In this document: in pieces, positions 19,349 to 28,639 of the stretch | Numbering within the stretch: the stretch's first letter is position 1 | Layout: each line of letters opens with the position of its first letter | Origin: an uncultured Flavobacteriales bacterium | GTDB taxonomy: Bacteria > Bacteroidota > Bacteroidia > Flavobacteriales > Schleiferiaceae | Direction of reading: 5' to 3' | NCBI GenBank assembly: GCA_938084135.1 | Contig: CALKDS010000035.1 | Span: 1-64,000 of the forward strand | Length of the DNA stretch: 64,000 nucleotides | Made by a program: the position numbers and the translations under genes | The notes under the pieces: model-generated | Told to the model about the DNA's origin: nothing | Seen by the model: the letters and a program-made list of their open reading frames with translations, nothing else | Databases searched by the model: none

Positions 19349-19840
19349 ATGAAAAAAATATCTATAATTTCTTTAACCCTATTGATTTTAGCTTCCTGTG
19401 CTAAAGAACCCACTCTTGGTGACAAATTAGAAGGGGTTTGGCTAGTTAATAAAGTAACTGCAACTGGAACCGTCGATATTCTTGGCTCAACTGTTCCAGT
19501 TGTTGCAGAAGACTCATACATTAATCCTGACAGTTCACAATTTTCACTAACACAAGACCCTAATTCTGTGACCTATTCAGTAGATGCGGTTATAAGTGCT
19601 AATTTAGGCACGACAATAGATCTTCCATTCAAAGAGTCTGGCTCAGGGACATGGACGACAAAACCGGGTAATGGAACAGCTCCAGATTCTGTATTCTTAA
19701 ACAATACTGATGGAACGACCGTTAAATACGAAGTTTTAGGTCTTCTTGAGACATCTGTAACGCTTCGAACGAATTTATCAGTTGAGTTTATGGGGTCTAA
19801 CGTTAATATGTTGACCGAATTTGGTTTTGCAAAAATCTAA
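19349..19840 (+). CDS. Lipocalin-like lipoprotein of unknown function
   Basis: A 163-residue protein with a lipoprotein signal (LTLLILASC, acylated Cys17). The mature part is a small beta-rich domain starting LGDKLEGVWLVNKV, the usual opening of lipocalin-like and DUF5004-type Bacteroidota lipoproteins. These may bind hydrophobic ligands but are mostly uncharacterised. It follows sdhB by 36 bases. A near-match TACCTTTT at 19317 could give it its own promoter. Transcription probably ends at the hairpin at 19844. Confidence 0.7.
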   Translation: MKKISIISLTLLILASCAKEPTLGDKLEGVWLVNKVTATGTVDILGSTVPVVAEDSYINPDSSQFSLTQDPNSVTYSVDAVISANLGTTIDLPFKESGSGTWTTKPGNGTAPDSVFLNNTDGTTVKYEVLGLLETSVTLRTNLSVEFMGSNVNMLTEFGFAKI

Positions 19841-19843
19841 TTT

Positions 19844-19865
19844 AATCCAGATTGGATTTTTATTT
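19844..19865 (+). terminator. Probable weak intrinsic terminator
   Basis: AATCCA (19844-19849) pairs with TGGATT (19853-19858) around a 3-base loop and is followed by a T-rich stretch. It sits exactly between the convergent lipoprotein and thiL genes. The stem is short, so strength is uncertain. Confidence 0.5.
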
Positions 19866-20900
19866 AAACGAAATCCATCCTTGGGCTTCTAACTCAACTG
19901 ATTGTCCTCCATTCGTCATGAGCTGAATTTCTCTGCTCTGAGTGACATGCCCTATCGTGGTTAGACTTGGATTGTGTTTGATCCTATCATAATCATCGAT
20001 TGAAACAGTAAAAAGTAATTCATAGTCCTCCCCTCCATTAAGAACTGCAGTGATAGGGTTTATTCCAAACTCTTCGGCCAAGCGGATCATTTGTGGGTCC
20101 ATAGGGATTTTATCCTCATAGATAGTACATCCCAATTTGGATGATTTACAAATATGCATTATTTCAGAACTCAATCCATCTGATATATCTATCATACTAG
20201 ATGGAGTAACTTTTAGTTCTTTCAATAAATCTGCAACATCTTTTCTTGCCTCCGGTTTTAATTGCCGCTCTAAAACATATTCATGCCCCTGCAGTTCCGG
20301 TTGGAGATTTGGATTAGATTTAAATGCTGCTTTTTCACGCTCAAGAACTTGAAGCCCCATGTAAGCTGATCCCAAGTCACCTGAGACTACCAGTAAGTCT
20401 GTAGGTCTTGCTCCCGATCTTTTTACTGCTTCGCCTTTTTTGACATGACCAATAGCCGTAATACTCAATATTAAACCTGATTTACTCGAGGTTGTGTCTC
20501 CTCCAATCAAGTCGATACCATATCTTTTACAAGCTAAAAGCATTCCTTCATAAATCTCATCCAAAGCTTCAACAGGAAATCGGCTTGAAACAGCTAATCC
20601 CACTAAAATCTGTCTGGGAATACCATTCATCGCATAAATATCAGATATATTGACTACCACTGACTTATAGCCTAAATGCTTAAGGGGAACATAAGCCAAA
20701 TCGAAATGAACTCCTTCAACAAGTAAATCCTTGGAAATTAGTGTTTCATGATCACCGTGATCAATTATAGCGGCATCATCTCCTACCCCTATTAAAGTAG
20801 ATTTATTGGTTAATTTGATTGAAGATGTTAGGCGATCTATTAAAGCAAACTCGCCCAATTCTGACAATTGTGTTTTTTGTTGGTTCGGTGTATCAAGCAT
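19860..20900 (-). CDS. thiL: Thiamine-monophosphate kinase
   Basis: A 346-residue AIR-synthase-fold kinase that phosphorylates thiamine monophosphate to the active cofactor thiamine diphosphate. Typical phrases are IGVGDDAAIID (ATP and metal binding), NISDIYAMNG, LIGGDTTSS, VVSGDLGSAYMGL, MIDISDGLSSE and LNGGEDYELLFTV. Length and motif order match ThiL throughout. It is divergent from gdhA, and the duplicated promoter element at 20915-20942 lies between them. No thiamine-pyrophosphate riboswitch is recognisable in the short upstream gap. Confidence 0.93.
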   Translation of the reverse strand: MLDTPNQQKTQLSELGEFALIDRLTSSIKLTNKSTLIGVGDDAAIIDHGDHETLISKDLLVEGVHFDLAYVPLKHLGYKSVVVNISDIYAMNGIPRQILVGLAVSSRFPVEALDEIYEGMLLACKRYGIDLIGGDTTSSKSGLILSITAIGHVKKGEAVKRSGARPTDLLVVSGDLGSAYMGLQVLEREKAAFKSNPNLQPELQGHEYVLERQLKPEARKDVADLLKELKVTPSSMIDISDGLSSEIMHICKSSKLGCTIYEDKIPMDPQMIRLAEEFGINPITAVLNGGEDYELLFTVSIDDYDRIKHNPSLTTIGHVTQSREIQLMTNGGQSVELEAQGWISFK

Positions 20901-20914
20901 GACGCAAATTTCGG

Positions 20915-20942
20915 TATACCTTTGTTAATATACCTTTGTTAA
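20915..20942 (+). promoter_or_regulatory. Tandemly duplicated promoter element before gdhA
   Basis: The 14-base unit TATACCTTTGTTAA is repeated exactly, at 20915-20928 and 20929-20942. Each copy contains a perfect -7 box TACCTTTG (20917-20924 and 20931-20938). The gdhA ATG is at 20955. The two boxes are 14 bases apart, so they cannot share one -33 element at normal spacing. Confidence 0.55.
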
Positions 20943-20954
20943 AATTACATTCCT

Positions 20955-22310
20955 ATGACCAAGAATTTCAATACGCAAATCGATGCGTTTATGGTTGGCA
21001 TTCAATCGCGAAATCCTAATGAACCTGAATTCATACAAGCTGTTCAGGAAGTCGCAGAATCTGTTATCCCATTTATTGAGGAAAATCCTAAGTATAAAGC
21101 TGCGAAGATACTAGAACGAATCGCTGAAGCCGAACGTACCATAATGTTTCGTGTTTCATGGACAAAAGATGATGGAAGTGTTGAATTAAATAGGGGCTAT
21201 CGTGTCGAATTCAATAGTGCTCTAGGACCATATAAAGGCGGATTAAGATTTCATCGATCCGTAAACCTTAGTGTTCTTAAATTTCTAGGATTTGAACAGA
21301 TATTTAAAAACAGCTTGACTACTCTGCCTCTCGGAGGAGGTAAAGGTGGGTCAGACTTTGATCCTAAAGGAAAATCAGATGCTGAAGTCATGAGATTTTG
21401 TCAAGCATTTATGACAGAACTTGCTCGACATATAGGTCCTAATACGGATGTTCCTGCTGGCGATATAGGAGTCGGAGGTAGAGAAATCGGATACATGTTT
21501 GGGCAATATAAACGTATTCGAAATGAATTTACAGGTGTATTAACTGGTAAAGGCAAAAATTGGGGCGGTTCCCTTGTTCGTCCTGAAGCTACTGGCTACG
21601 GTACCGTCTATTTCGCTGAAGAAATGCTGAAAACAAAAAAAGAAACCTTTAAAGGCAAAAAGGTAGTTATTTCAGGATCAGGAAATGTTGCTCAGTTTGC
21701 TGCGCAAAAAGCAATTAATTTAGGAGCCAAAGTCCTTACTATGTCTGATTCCTCAGGATATATTCTTGATGATGAAGGCATTGATTCTGAAAAACTTAAA
21801 TTCATTATGAATTTAAAAAATGTAAAGCGTGGTCGCATATCCGATTATTTGGAAGAGTATTCAAAAGCAAAATTTTTTGCTAGTAAGACCCCTTGGGATG
21901 TTCCTTGTCATGTAGCGCTCCCTTGCGCTACTCAAAATGAACTTGACAAAAATGATGCGTTAACCTTGATAAAAAATGGGGTAATATGTATAGCTGAGGG
22001 AGCAAATATGCCCTCTACCCCTGAAGCTATTGAAGCTTTTCACTCAGCTCAACTATTATTTAGCCCGGGAAAAGCAGCTAATGCAGGTGGAGTAGCCACA
22101 TCTGGATTAGAAATGTCACAGAACAGCTTAAGAATGAGTTGGAGCAGCAAAGAAGTTGACGAAAGGCTTCATAATATTATGATTAACATTCATGCCTCTT
22201 GCGTAGAATATGGAACACAAGAAAATGGTTTTGTGGATTACGTCAAGGGAGCTAACCTCGCTGGTTTTGTAAAAGTTGCAGATGCCATGTTAGATCAGGG
22301 AATAATGTAA
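20955..22310 (+). CDS. gdhA: NADP-specific glutamate dehydrogenase
   Basis: A 451-residue hexameric-class glutamate dehydrogenase, the length of assimilatory NADP enzymes. It aminates 2-oxoglutarate with ammonia. Substrate and catalytic phrases include GPYKGGLRFH, LPLGGGKGGSDFDPKGKSD (catalytic Lys), PAGDIGVGGREIG, and the nucleotide fold SGSGNVAQFAAQKA. Near the end, SPGKAANAGGVATSGLEMSQN is diagnostic. It is monocistronic, behind the duplicated -7 elements, and should be an important ammonium-assimilation enzyme in this organism. Confidence 0.96.
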   Translation: MTKNFNTQIDAFMVGIQSRNPNEPEFIQAVQEVAESVIPFIEENPKYKAAKILERIAEAERTIMFRVSWTKDDGSVELNRGYRVEFNSALGPYKGGLRFHRSVNLSVLKFLGFEQIFKNSLTTLPLGGGKGGSDFDPKGKSDAEVMRFCQAFMTELARHIGPNTDVPAGDIGVGGREIGYMFGQYKRIRNEFTGVLTGKGKNWGGSLVRPEATGYGTVYFAEEMLKTKKETFKGKKVVISGSGNVAQFAAQKAINLGAKVLTMSDSSGYILDDEGIDSEKLKFIMNLKNVKRGRISDYLEEYSKAKFFASKTPWDVPCHVALPCATQNELDKNDALTLIKNGVICIAEGANMPSTPEAIEAFHSAQLLFSPGKAANAGGVATSGLEMSQNSLRMSWSSKEVDERLHNIMINIHASCVEYGTQENGFVDYVKGANLAGFVKVADAMLDQGIM

Positions 22311-22370
22311 CCAAAATGATTCATTGAGACTCCATGTTTTGATTTAATCAGAATATAGTAACACAAAAAA

Positions 22371-23327
22371 TTATAATAAATCTATGCCCAACGTTAATCT
22401 CGCTAGCTGATAATTAGGCGATTGAATATCTTCTGCTTGTTGAAAGTAATTAGACAATGCAAAACTCCCTTTCACATATATTCGGCTATAACCCAATCGA
22501 GCGTATAATCCATAGGACCAAGGATTATTATAAAATCTATTAATTCTTCTGTCCTGAATCGGGCCTGACATGTCATCATAATTCATTTTTCTTGTTGTCT
22601 GAAGTCTGCGCCCTAAGTATCCACCAATTCCAATAGTCAAACCTTTATTGCCATCATTACTACTATTAAATACCAATTCTAATGGGATTTCAATGTAAGA
22701 AGTTGTTAAACTAGATTTAGATCTATCAATAGACGTATCCGTGATAATAGACACGCCCTTTTCCGGGCCCGGAGGGAAATCTGTAGAGATGTAATTATTC
22801 TTTCCAAAATCTAATACACTCCAAGACATAGAAGCTCCTGTTCTTAACCAAAAAGGCGAATTCACCAACCTGTATTGATTATAAAATATATCCCAAGTCT
22901 GGGTTGATGAGGCAAAAAATGTTCCTTGCCGATTTTGTGTCCAACCCTCTGCAGATAATTCAATATCTCCTGAAGAAATATCTAATAGGCTAATCAAGCC
23001 ATAAGAAAAAGACATTCCTTTTTGAATTTTAACTTTTCCAACATTATTTTCAAGAGATGCATTACCTAAATTGACATCAATTTTTATGGAATTAGTCTGG
23101 TTCTCTTGGTCTTCGGGAGGGAGCTCACCGATTTTAATGGCTTTATTCTTTTTACTCTTTTTTTGTTCTTTTTTTAACTCTTTTTCTTTCTTCTTAGTTT
23201 CTTTCTTTAATTCTCTTTTTTCTTTTTTTGTCAATTCCACTGGATTTGGATCACCTGAAGCATCTTGCCCTTTCAAATTAAGGGTTAAAAGAAAAATAAT
23301 TGACAGCGTGTAAGCTAAATATTTCAT
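22371..23327 (-). CDS. Putative outer-membrane protein with lysine/glutamate-rich N-terminal segment
   Basis: I choose the Met at 23327 because it opens a signal peptide (MKYLAYTLSIIFLLTLNLKG) and a promoter lies just upstream; the protein is then 318 residues. After the signal comes a highly charged segment, about 30 residues and almost entirely Lys and Glu, that should form a helix or coiled coil in the periplasm. The remaining part alternates strand-like segments with aromatic girdle residues (PSWSYGLYARLGYSR-like phrases) and resembles a beta-barrel. I do not recognise a family. It converges on gdhA and has no apparent operon partner. Confidence 0.65.
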   Translation of the reverse strand: MKYLAYTLSIIFLLTLNLKGQDASGDPNPVELTKKEKRELKKETKKKEKELKKEQKKSKKNKAIKIGELPPEDQENQTNSIKIDVNLGNASLENNVGKVKIQKGMSFSYGLISLLDISSGDIELSAEGWTQNRQGTFFASSTQTWDIFYNQYRLVNSPFWLRTGASMSWSVLDFGKNNYISTDFPPGPEKGVSIITDTSIDRSKSSLTTSYIEIPLELVFNSSNDGNKGLTIGIGGYLGRRLQTTRKMNYDDMSGPIQDRRINRFYNNPWSYGLYARLGYSRIYVKGSFALSNYFQQAEDIQSPNYQLARLTLGIDLL

Positions 23328-23352
23328 AAGTGTTAAATAGAATGATAGACAG

Positions 23353-23384
23353 CAAAAATAACAACATTTATGCCATATCGACAA
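23353..23384 (-). promoter_or_regulatory. Promoter of the lysine-rich outer-membrane protein
   Basis: On the minus strand TTG (23384-23382) and TATTTTTG (23360-23353) are separated by 21 bases, the spacing expected for the Bacteroidota primary sigma factor. The start codon at 23327 follows 25 bases later. A TGGCAT-N5-TTG string overlaps it and may be coincidence. Confidence 0.55.
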
Positions 23385-23466
23385 TTTAAAGAGATATGAA
23401 TTCCAGGATATCTGATCACAAAAGATTAGATGAGTTTTTTCAGAAAAATTTACCCCACCTTTGCAT

Positions 23467-25815
23467 ATGCCAAAAAAAGGCCCAAAAAAGAATAAAGCAC
23501 ACCGTTCGATGGATGCTGCTTCATTAGCCTCCAGAATCCTTCGACTTCTTCAAAAAAAACCATTCATCACTTTCCCTCTTGAGGATATAGCCTTAGAAAT
23601 GAATATGTTTGAACGCTCCGGAAAAATATTAACTAAAGCTGCAATAGATATTTTAAAGGGAGCAGATCAAATCCGAGAGATAAGTCCAGAAAAGTATCAA
23701 TATAAAATAGATGAAGCTCATGTGCAAGGTGTTTTACAACTGACGTCTTCAGGCACTGGCTATGTAATACCGGGGGGAGAAGAAGATGATATTTTTATCC
23801 GAGAAAATAATTTAGGTCTTGCTTTTGGAGGCGATGAGGTGAAAGTTTTACTTTCTCCTCAAAAAGGCAGGAGAAAAAAAGAGGGCCAAATAACAGAGGT
23901 GATAAAAAGAGCACGAAATAGATTTGTTGGTGAGTTACAAGTTTCCGAAAATCATGCTTTTTTAGTCACGGATAAACGAAAAATAGGCCGAGACTTCTAT
24001 ATCCCGCAGAATAAATTAAATGGTGGAAAAGATGGGCAAATTGTTGTTGCCTCTCTAATTTCCTGGAATAATCCAGAACAAAACCCACAGGGAAAAATTG
24101 AAGAAGTACTTGGTGACCGCGGTGATCATGATACTGAAATACATGCGATACTAAATGAATATGCACTACCCTATTCATTTCCTGAAGAAGTAGAAGCGGA
24201 AGCGAATAACATCCCATTAAAGATTGATGCAAAAGAAATATTGATTAGGAAAGACATGCGCAGTGTCAAAACATTCACTATCGATCCCTATGATGCAAAA
24301 GATTTTGATGATGCCTTAAGTATTGAGAAAATTGATGATCAATACTGGGAAATTGGAATTCATATTGCGGATGTCACCCATTATGTAACCCCTGGAAGCA
24401 AACTTGAAGAGGAAGCTCAAAAAAGAGCAACATCAGTCTATTTAGTGGATAGGGTTGTTCCTATGCTGCCAGAAGTTTTATCAAATAAGGTGTGCTCATT
24501 GCGTCCCAATGAAGATAAGTTTACATTTTCCGCAGTATTTGAAATCAACTCAAATGGTGATATCCGTAACCGCTGGTTTGGCAGAACTGTTATTCACTCG
24601 GACAAGAGGCTCACTTATGAAGAAGCTGAATTAATTATTCAAGGCGAAGCCGATGATCTCCTTGGAAAGGAAATTCGAATCATGAATTCGATAGCTCAAG
24701 ATCTTCGAAAAAAAAGAATGACTGATGGAGCAATTGCTTTTGATCGCGCAGAAGTGAAGTTTAAATTAGATTCTAAGAATGAGCCCATTGGGGCTTCTTT
24801 GAAAGTTGCTCAAGATTCAAATAAACTTATAGAAGAGTTTATGCTTCTAGCTAACAAACATGTTGCTAATATTATCGGTCGCCAAGCCGATGGAAAACGT
24901 AATACCAAAACAATGGTGTATCGAATACATGATCATCCAGACCCGGCGAAGCTTGAAACCCTTTCCCAATTCGTTAGACCATTGGGCTATAATTTGGCAA
25001 CTCAAGGATCACAAGCGGTACGTAAATCGATAAATACTCTTCTCTCCACTGTAAAAGGAACCCCAGAGGCTAATATGCTTGAAACCTTAACGGTAAGAAC
25101 TATGGCTAAGGCCATTTATTCAACTCAAAATATAGGTCATTATGGTCTAGCCTTTGATGATTATACCCACTTTACATCGCCTATTAGAAGGTACCCAGAC
25201 ATGATGGTTCATCGCCTCCTTCAGGATTTTCTAGACGGAAAACATACCCACAACATTGAAGAGTATAATGACATGTGTGACTATTGTTCAAATCGCGAAC
25301 AAAATGCAAGCGATGCAGAGCGAACTTCAATAAAATACATGCAGGCGAAATACATGGATAAATACCTAGGAGAAGAATTTGATGGTATTATATCTGGAGT
25401 AACTGATTGGGGAGTCTTTGTGGAAATACAAAAAATGGGATGCGAGGGTCTTGTTCGTTTAAGTGAATTCAATGATGACTATTATATAATCGATAAAAAC
25501 AATTATAGAATAGTTGGAGAAAGAAATGGGAATAGCTTCAATCTTGGAGATCCCTTACGAATTGTTGTCAAAGACGTAGACTTAGTAAAAAAGACAATTG
25601 ATTTTGGAATACCCCGAAAAAGAGCAACTAATGACAACCAATATCCCAGCAAATTTAGAGGCCGGTTCCACGAGTCTAAACCACAAGAATTAAGGGCAAA
25701 AAAAAACTATTCGATTGATAAAGATTCCGATTTAAGAAAATCTTCAAATCGAGGTAATTCAACATTTAAAGCAAAAGGACCGAAGACAACCAAGGCTAAA
25801 AAGAAACGTCGTTAA
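23467..25815 (+). CDS. rnr: Ribonuclease R
   Basis: A 3'-5' exoribonuclease of the RNase II/R family, 782 residues. It has an N-terminal helix-turn-helix-like region, cold-shock domains, the RNB catalytic domain (FTIDPYDAKDFDDALSIE with the metal-binding Asp residues; HFTSPIRRYPD), an S1 domain (FDGIISGVTDWGVFVEI) and a Lys/Arg-rich tail. RNase R degrades structured RNA and acts in rRNA quality control. The start is debatable: a -7-like CACCTTTG ends at 23463, only 3 bases before the ATG at 23467, so the transcript may begin inside the codon run and use the ATG at 23509. The 3' end overlaps the convergent M1 peptidase gene by 4 bases. Confidence 0.93.
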   Translation: MPKKGPKKNKAHRSMDAASLASRILRLLQKKPFITFPLEDIALEMNMFERSGKILTKAAIDILKGADQIREISPEKYQYKIDEAHVQGVLQLTSSGTGYVIPGGEEDDIFIRENNLGLAFGGDEVKVLLSPQKGRRKKEGQITEVIKRARNRFVGELQVSENHAFLVTDKRKIGRDFYIPQNKLNGGKDGQIVVASLISWNNPEQNPQGKIEEVLGDRGDHDTEIHAILNEYALPYSFPEEVEAEANNIPLKIDAKEILIRKDMRSVKTFTIDPYDAKDFDDALSIEKIDDQYWEIGIHIADVTHYVTPGSKLEEEAQKRATSVYLVDRVVPMLPEVLSNKVCSLRPNEDKFTFSAVFEINSNGDIRNRWFGRTVIHSDKRLTYEEAELIIQGEADDLLGKEIRIMNSIAQDLRKKRMTDGAIAFDRAEVKFKLDSKNEPIGASLKVAQDSNKLIEEFMLLANKHVANIIGRQADGKRNTKTMVYRIHDHPDPAKLETLSQFVRPLGYNLATQGSQAVRKSINTLLSTVKGTPEANMLETLTVRTMAKAIYSTQNIGHYGLAFDDYTHFTSPIRRYPDMMVHRLLQDFLDGKHTHNIEEYNDMCDYCSNREQNASDAERTSIKYMQAKYMDKYLGEEFDGIISGVTDWGVFVEIQKMGCEGLVRLSEFNDDYYIIDKNNYRIVGERNGNSFNLGDPLRIVVKDVDLVKKTIDFGIPRKRATNDNQYPSKFRGRFHESKPQELRAKKNYSIDKDSDLRKSSNRGNSTFKAKGPKTTKAKKKRR

Positions 25816-27638
25816 TCTTTAGGCTCCCAAATATTATCATTTCTATTGATATCTGCAGTCCAATTTTCTGGGTCAATAATTATCCTTTCAATATTCTCTA
25901 TGGGTAGATCTAATGTGAATATTCGGTCAAGCTGTGTGTAATTCCAGGGGGGCAAAACACTAAACCCTTTTTTATGACCAAACATTGAGCTAAGCGGTAT
26001 TGTATAATCTAAAGCAGATCCTGATTTTAAAATAATTCTCATATCGACTGGGATAGCCATTGATCCTATTCTCTTCAAGGATATTTGAGTCGTTTTGTTA
26101 TCAATACCATAAGCAGATTCAATGGCAATATCTGGGTATTTATTGGTTGAAATCCAGAGGTTTAAATACCAATCGAGAATCATGCCGGACTCTTTTTCAG
26201 CAATCCTTAAAAAATCTTTTGGGGTTGGGTGCTTAAATGACCATTCATTTTTATATCGAGTCATAGTAGACCAAAATGGACCTTCGCCAATAATTCCACG
26301 AAGTTGAACTAAAAACAAAGAACCCTTCATATACGCTGCCAATTGATAAGGGAATTTCCCATCAAAATAATTTGCAAGTGTTCCTGTAGGTTCAATCCAT
26401 GACTCCCTGGCTAATTTTGAGAATCTTGACAAGTACGAATTATGCGGATTTAAAACATTTTTATGGAGTAAAACATTCATTGCTTCATCCTCAGCAAAAC
26501 TGGTAAATCCTTCATCCATCCATGAGTATTGCTGCTCATCAGTTCCGAGCATTCCATAAAACCACATGTGAGAAGCTTCATGAATTGTAGTAGATAAAAG
26601 ATCATCATATGAGTCTCCTTGTACTTGCATTACAGTTGCCATTGGATACTCCATTGCCCCTTCACCCCCTTGAATTATGGTGAATTGTGGCCATTCATAA
26701 CTCCCAAATTTTTGTTCCATGAATTGGAAATAACTCTTTATATCTTCCTTAAATTTCTCCTTGCTAAGGTGCTTTGATGATTTTTTGTCTTTTTTATAGA
26801 TAAAATGTAAGTCAGCTCCAGATAAAGATTTTCTCTTTTCATGAATAAAATTTTTATCTGCTACCCACGCAAAATCGTGAACTTTTTTTGCTTGGAAATT
26901 CCATGTCAATCGTGTCCCTTTTTTATGATTTATCTCCTGAGAAGAATACCCATGACCAATATTATTGGGATTCATTAGCATCCCCGTTCCCCCTAATAAG
27001 TAATCTGAATCAGCTGTAATATTGACATTAAATGTACCATAGTCCCCGTAGAATTCTCGAGCAACATATATATCTGGATGCCAACCATCTTGATCAAAAA
27101 CGCAAATTTTTGGATACCACTGGGTAAAAGTGTAAGCAACACCTTCTGGACCTTCTCTTCCTGCCCTCTCCACTAACTTTGGAATATGAGTAATATACTT
27201 TAATCTAAAAACAACAGTCTCTCCAGGCTTTATTTCTTGGGGCAATACGCCATGTAAAATAGTTTGATCAATATAAAAAGAGACGAGTTCATCATTCATC
27301 GTCATCTCCGATATAATCTGAGATCCCCATTCCTCATTCTTATATTTCTCAATATTATTACCAATTGCATTGTCCTTAAATCTAGATGGTATATTGGCCA
27401 TGTTTGAGAGCATACTTCCTGGCTGAAATGCATTCCAATATAAATTAAAAAACACATCAGATAAAGATTCAGAGCTATTGTTCGTGTAACTAAGTTTTAA
27501 ATCACCATTTAACAAATTCTTCTTGTCGTCTAGATCAACATTTATATTGTATTCAACTTCTTGTTGCCAATATACCTGGCCTTGCAGAATTGATGCATTC
27601 CAAAAGAGAATAACTATGGATAAAATTATTTTTTTCAT
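25812..27638 (-). CDS. Secreted M1-family metallopeptidase
   Basis: A 608-residue aminopeptidase-like zinc protease with a signal peptide (MKKIILSIVILFWNASILQG). Zinc ligands and catalytic Glu are His353, Glu354, His357 and Glu376 (HEASH, then MDEGF 18 residues on). The exopeptidase-type motif appears as GEGAMEYP (325-332). The N-terminal beta domain and absence of the long C-terminal helical domain match the compact M1 proteins of Bacteroidota. It should act in the periplasm or at the cell surface on peptides. It lies 4 bases downstream of the MBL hydrolase gene, forming a two-gene unit. Confidence 0.88.
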   Translation of the reverse strand: MKKIILSIVILFWNASILQGQVYWQQEVEYNINVDLDDKKNLLNGDLKLSYTNNSSESLSDVFFNLYWNAFQPGSMLSNMANIPSRFKDNAIGNNIEKYKNEEWGSQIISEMTMNDELVSFYIDQTILHGVLPQEIKPGETVVFRLKYITHIPKLVERAGREGPEGVAYTFTQWYPKICVFDQDGWHPDIYVAREFYGDYGTFNVNITADSDYLLGGTGMLMNPNNIGHGYSSQEINHKKGTRLTWNFQAKKVHDFAWVADKNFIHEKRKSLSGADLHFIYKKDKKSSKHLSKEKFKEDIKSYFQFMEQKFGSYEWPQFTIIQGGEGAMEYPMATVMQVQGDSYDDLLSTTIHEASHMWFYGMLGTDEQQYSWMDEGFTSFAEDEAMNVLLHKNVLNPHNSYLSRFSKLARESWIEPTGTLANYFDGKFPYQLAAYMKGSLFLVQLRGIIGEGPFWSTMTRYKNEWSFKHPTPKDFLRIAEKESGMILDWYLNLWISTNKYPDIAIESAYGIDNKTTQISLKRIGSMAIPVDMRIILKSGSALDYTIPLSSMFGHKKGFSVLPPWNYTQLDRIFTLDLPIENIERIIIDPENWTADINRNDNIWEPKD

Positions 27639-27642
27639 TTAT

Positions 27643-28488
27643 CTAATCATTTAAAATTCTAGTATGAGCTAATCGAGGACCACGATCTGTTTTTTCAAGA
27701 GTACAAGTTTCATTTTGTGGATCATGTTCTAAAAATAAACGATAGCCATTTATAGCAACCTCATTTAGAATCAAGCTCTTTTCTTCTAAAGTAATTAAAG
27801 GACGAGTATCATAGCCCATTACGTATGGCAAGGGGATGTGCCCCACTGATGGGAGTAAATCCGCCATGAATACTATTGTCTCTTCCCTGTATGAGATTAT
27901 TGGACACATTTGAGCATCAGTGTGGCCATTGACAATAAAAGCATCAAAACCCAATTCCGTTGATATTCGACTCTCTCCTGCTGGAGCATCAATAAAATTG
28001 AGTTGTCCACTTTCCTCTAGTGGTCTTATATTTTCTTCAAGAAAAGAGGCTCTCTCCCTCTTGTTAGGAGATTTTGCCCAAGATAAATGACGCCTATTTG
28101 TCCAATAATTTGCGTTTTCAAAAGTTGGTTTGAGGATTCCACCACTTCTTTCCACAGCTCCACCCACATGATCGAAATGCAGATGCGTCAAAAAAACATC
28201 AGTAATATCTTTAGGTTGAAGTCCAATTTTTTTAAGATTGCCTTTTAGGCTTTCATTCCCATGAAGGTGGTAATGACTAAAAAACTTTTCGTCTTGCTTT
28301 GACCCTATTCCAGTATCAATTAGAATCAATCGATCATTATCTTCAATGAGCATAGACCGCATTGCCCATGTGCACAAATTATTCTGATCAGCTGGATTTG
28401 TTCTTTGCCAAAGAGACTTTGGGACTACTCCAAACATTGCTCCCCCATCTAATTTGAAAAACCCGGTATTTATAGCATGTAGCTTCAT
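27643..28488 (-). CDS. Metallo-beta-lactamase-fold hydrolase
   Basis: A 281-residue protein with the dinuclear metal motif THLHFDHVGG (His102, His104, Asp106, His107), further His residues at VNGHTDAQ and LEHDPQNE, and IDTGIG before the motif. This layout matches the lactonase-like branch of the superfamily, but sequence alone does not prove lactone or quorum-signal cleavage. It is cotranscribed with the M1 peptidase. There is no signal peptide, so it is expected in the cytoplasm. Confidence 0.82.
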   Translation of the reverse strand: MKLHAINTGFFKLDGGAMFGVVPKSLWQRTNPADQNNLCTWAMRSMLIEDNDRLILIDTGIGSKQDEKFFSHYHLHGNESLKGNLKKIGLQPKDITDVFLTHLHFDHVGGAVERSGGILKPTFENANYWTNRRHLSWAKSPNKRERASFLEENIRPLEESGQLNFIDAPAGESRISTELGFDAFIVNGHTDAQMCPIISYREETIVFMADLLPSVGHIPLPYVMGYDTRPLITLEEKSLILNEVAINGYRLFLEHDPQNETCTLEKTDRGPRLAHTRILND

Positions 28489-28639
28489 GGTGTAAATTTA
28501 GTAGGGATAAATCCCACTACATAATTTCTATTGCTTTAATTAAATTTAAAAAAAAGAAATAAAGTCTCCCGACTACCCACACAACCTAAACACTTATGTG
28601 CGACTAAGGCGCATCTAGATTTTACGAGGATTCCAAAAT
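28489..28639. other. Intergenic region with hairpin potential, no gene found
   Basis: This 151-base gap between tadA and the MBL hydrolase is richer in G and C at 28565-28620 than its surroundings. The minus strand can fold a TGCG/CGCA hairpin and then AGTC-GGGA-GACT followed by T-rich sequence, which could be a weak tadA terminator. GGGAT/ATCCC with flanking bases at 28499-28520 forms another imperfect hairpin just before the hydrolase start. I see no known RNA family. Confidence 0.35.

Noticed and set aside
19114-19521. 135-codon open frame on the minus strand
   Set aside because: It lies antisense across the sdhB end and the lipoprotein start, has no family features and no plausible promoter.
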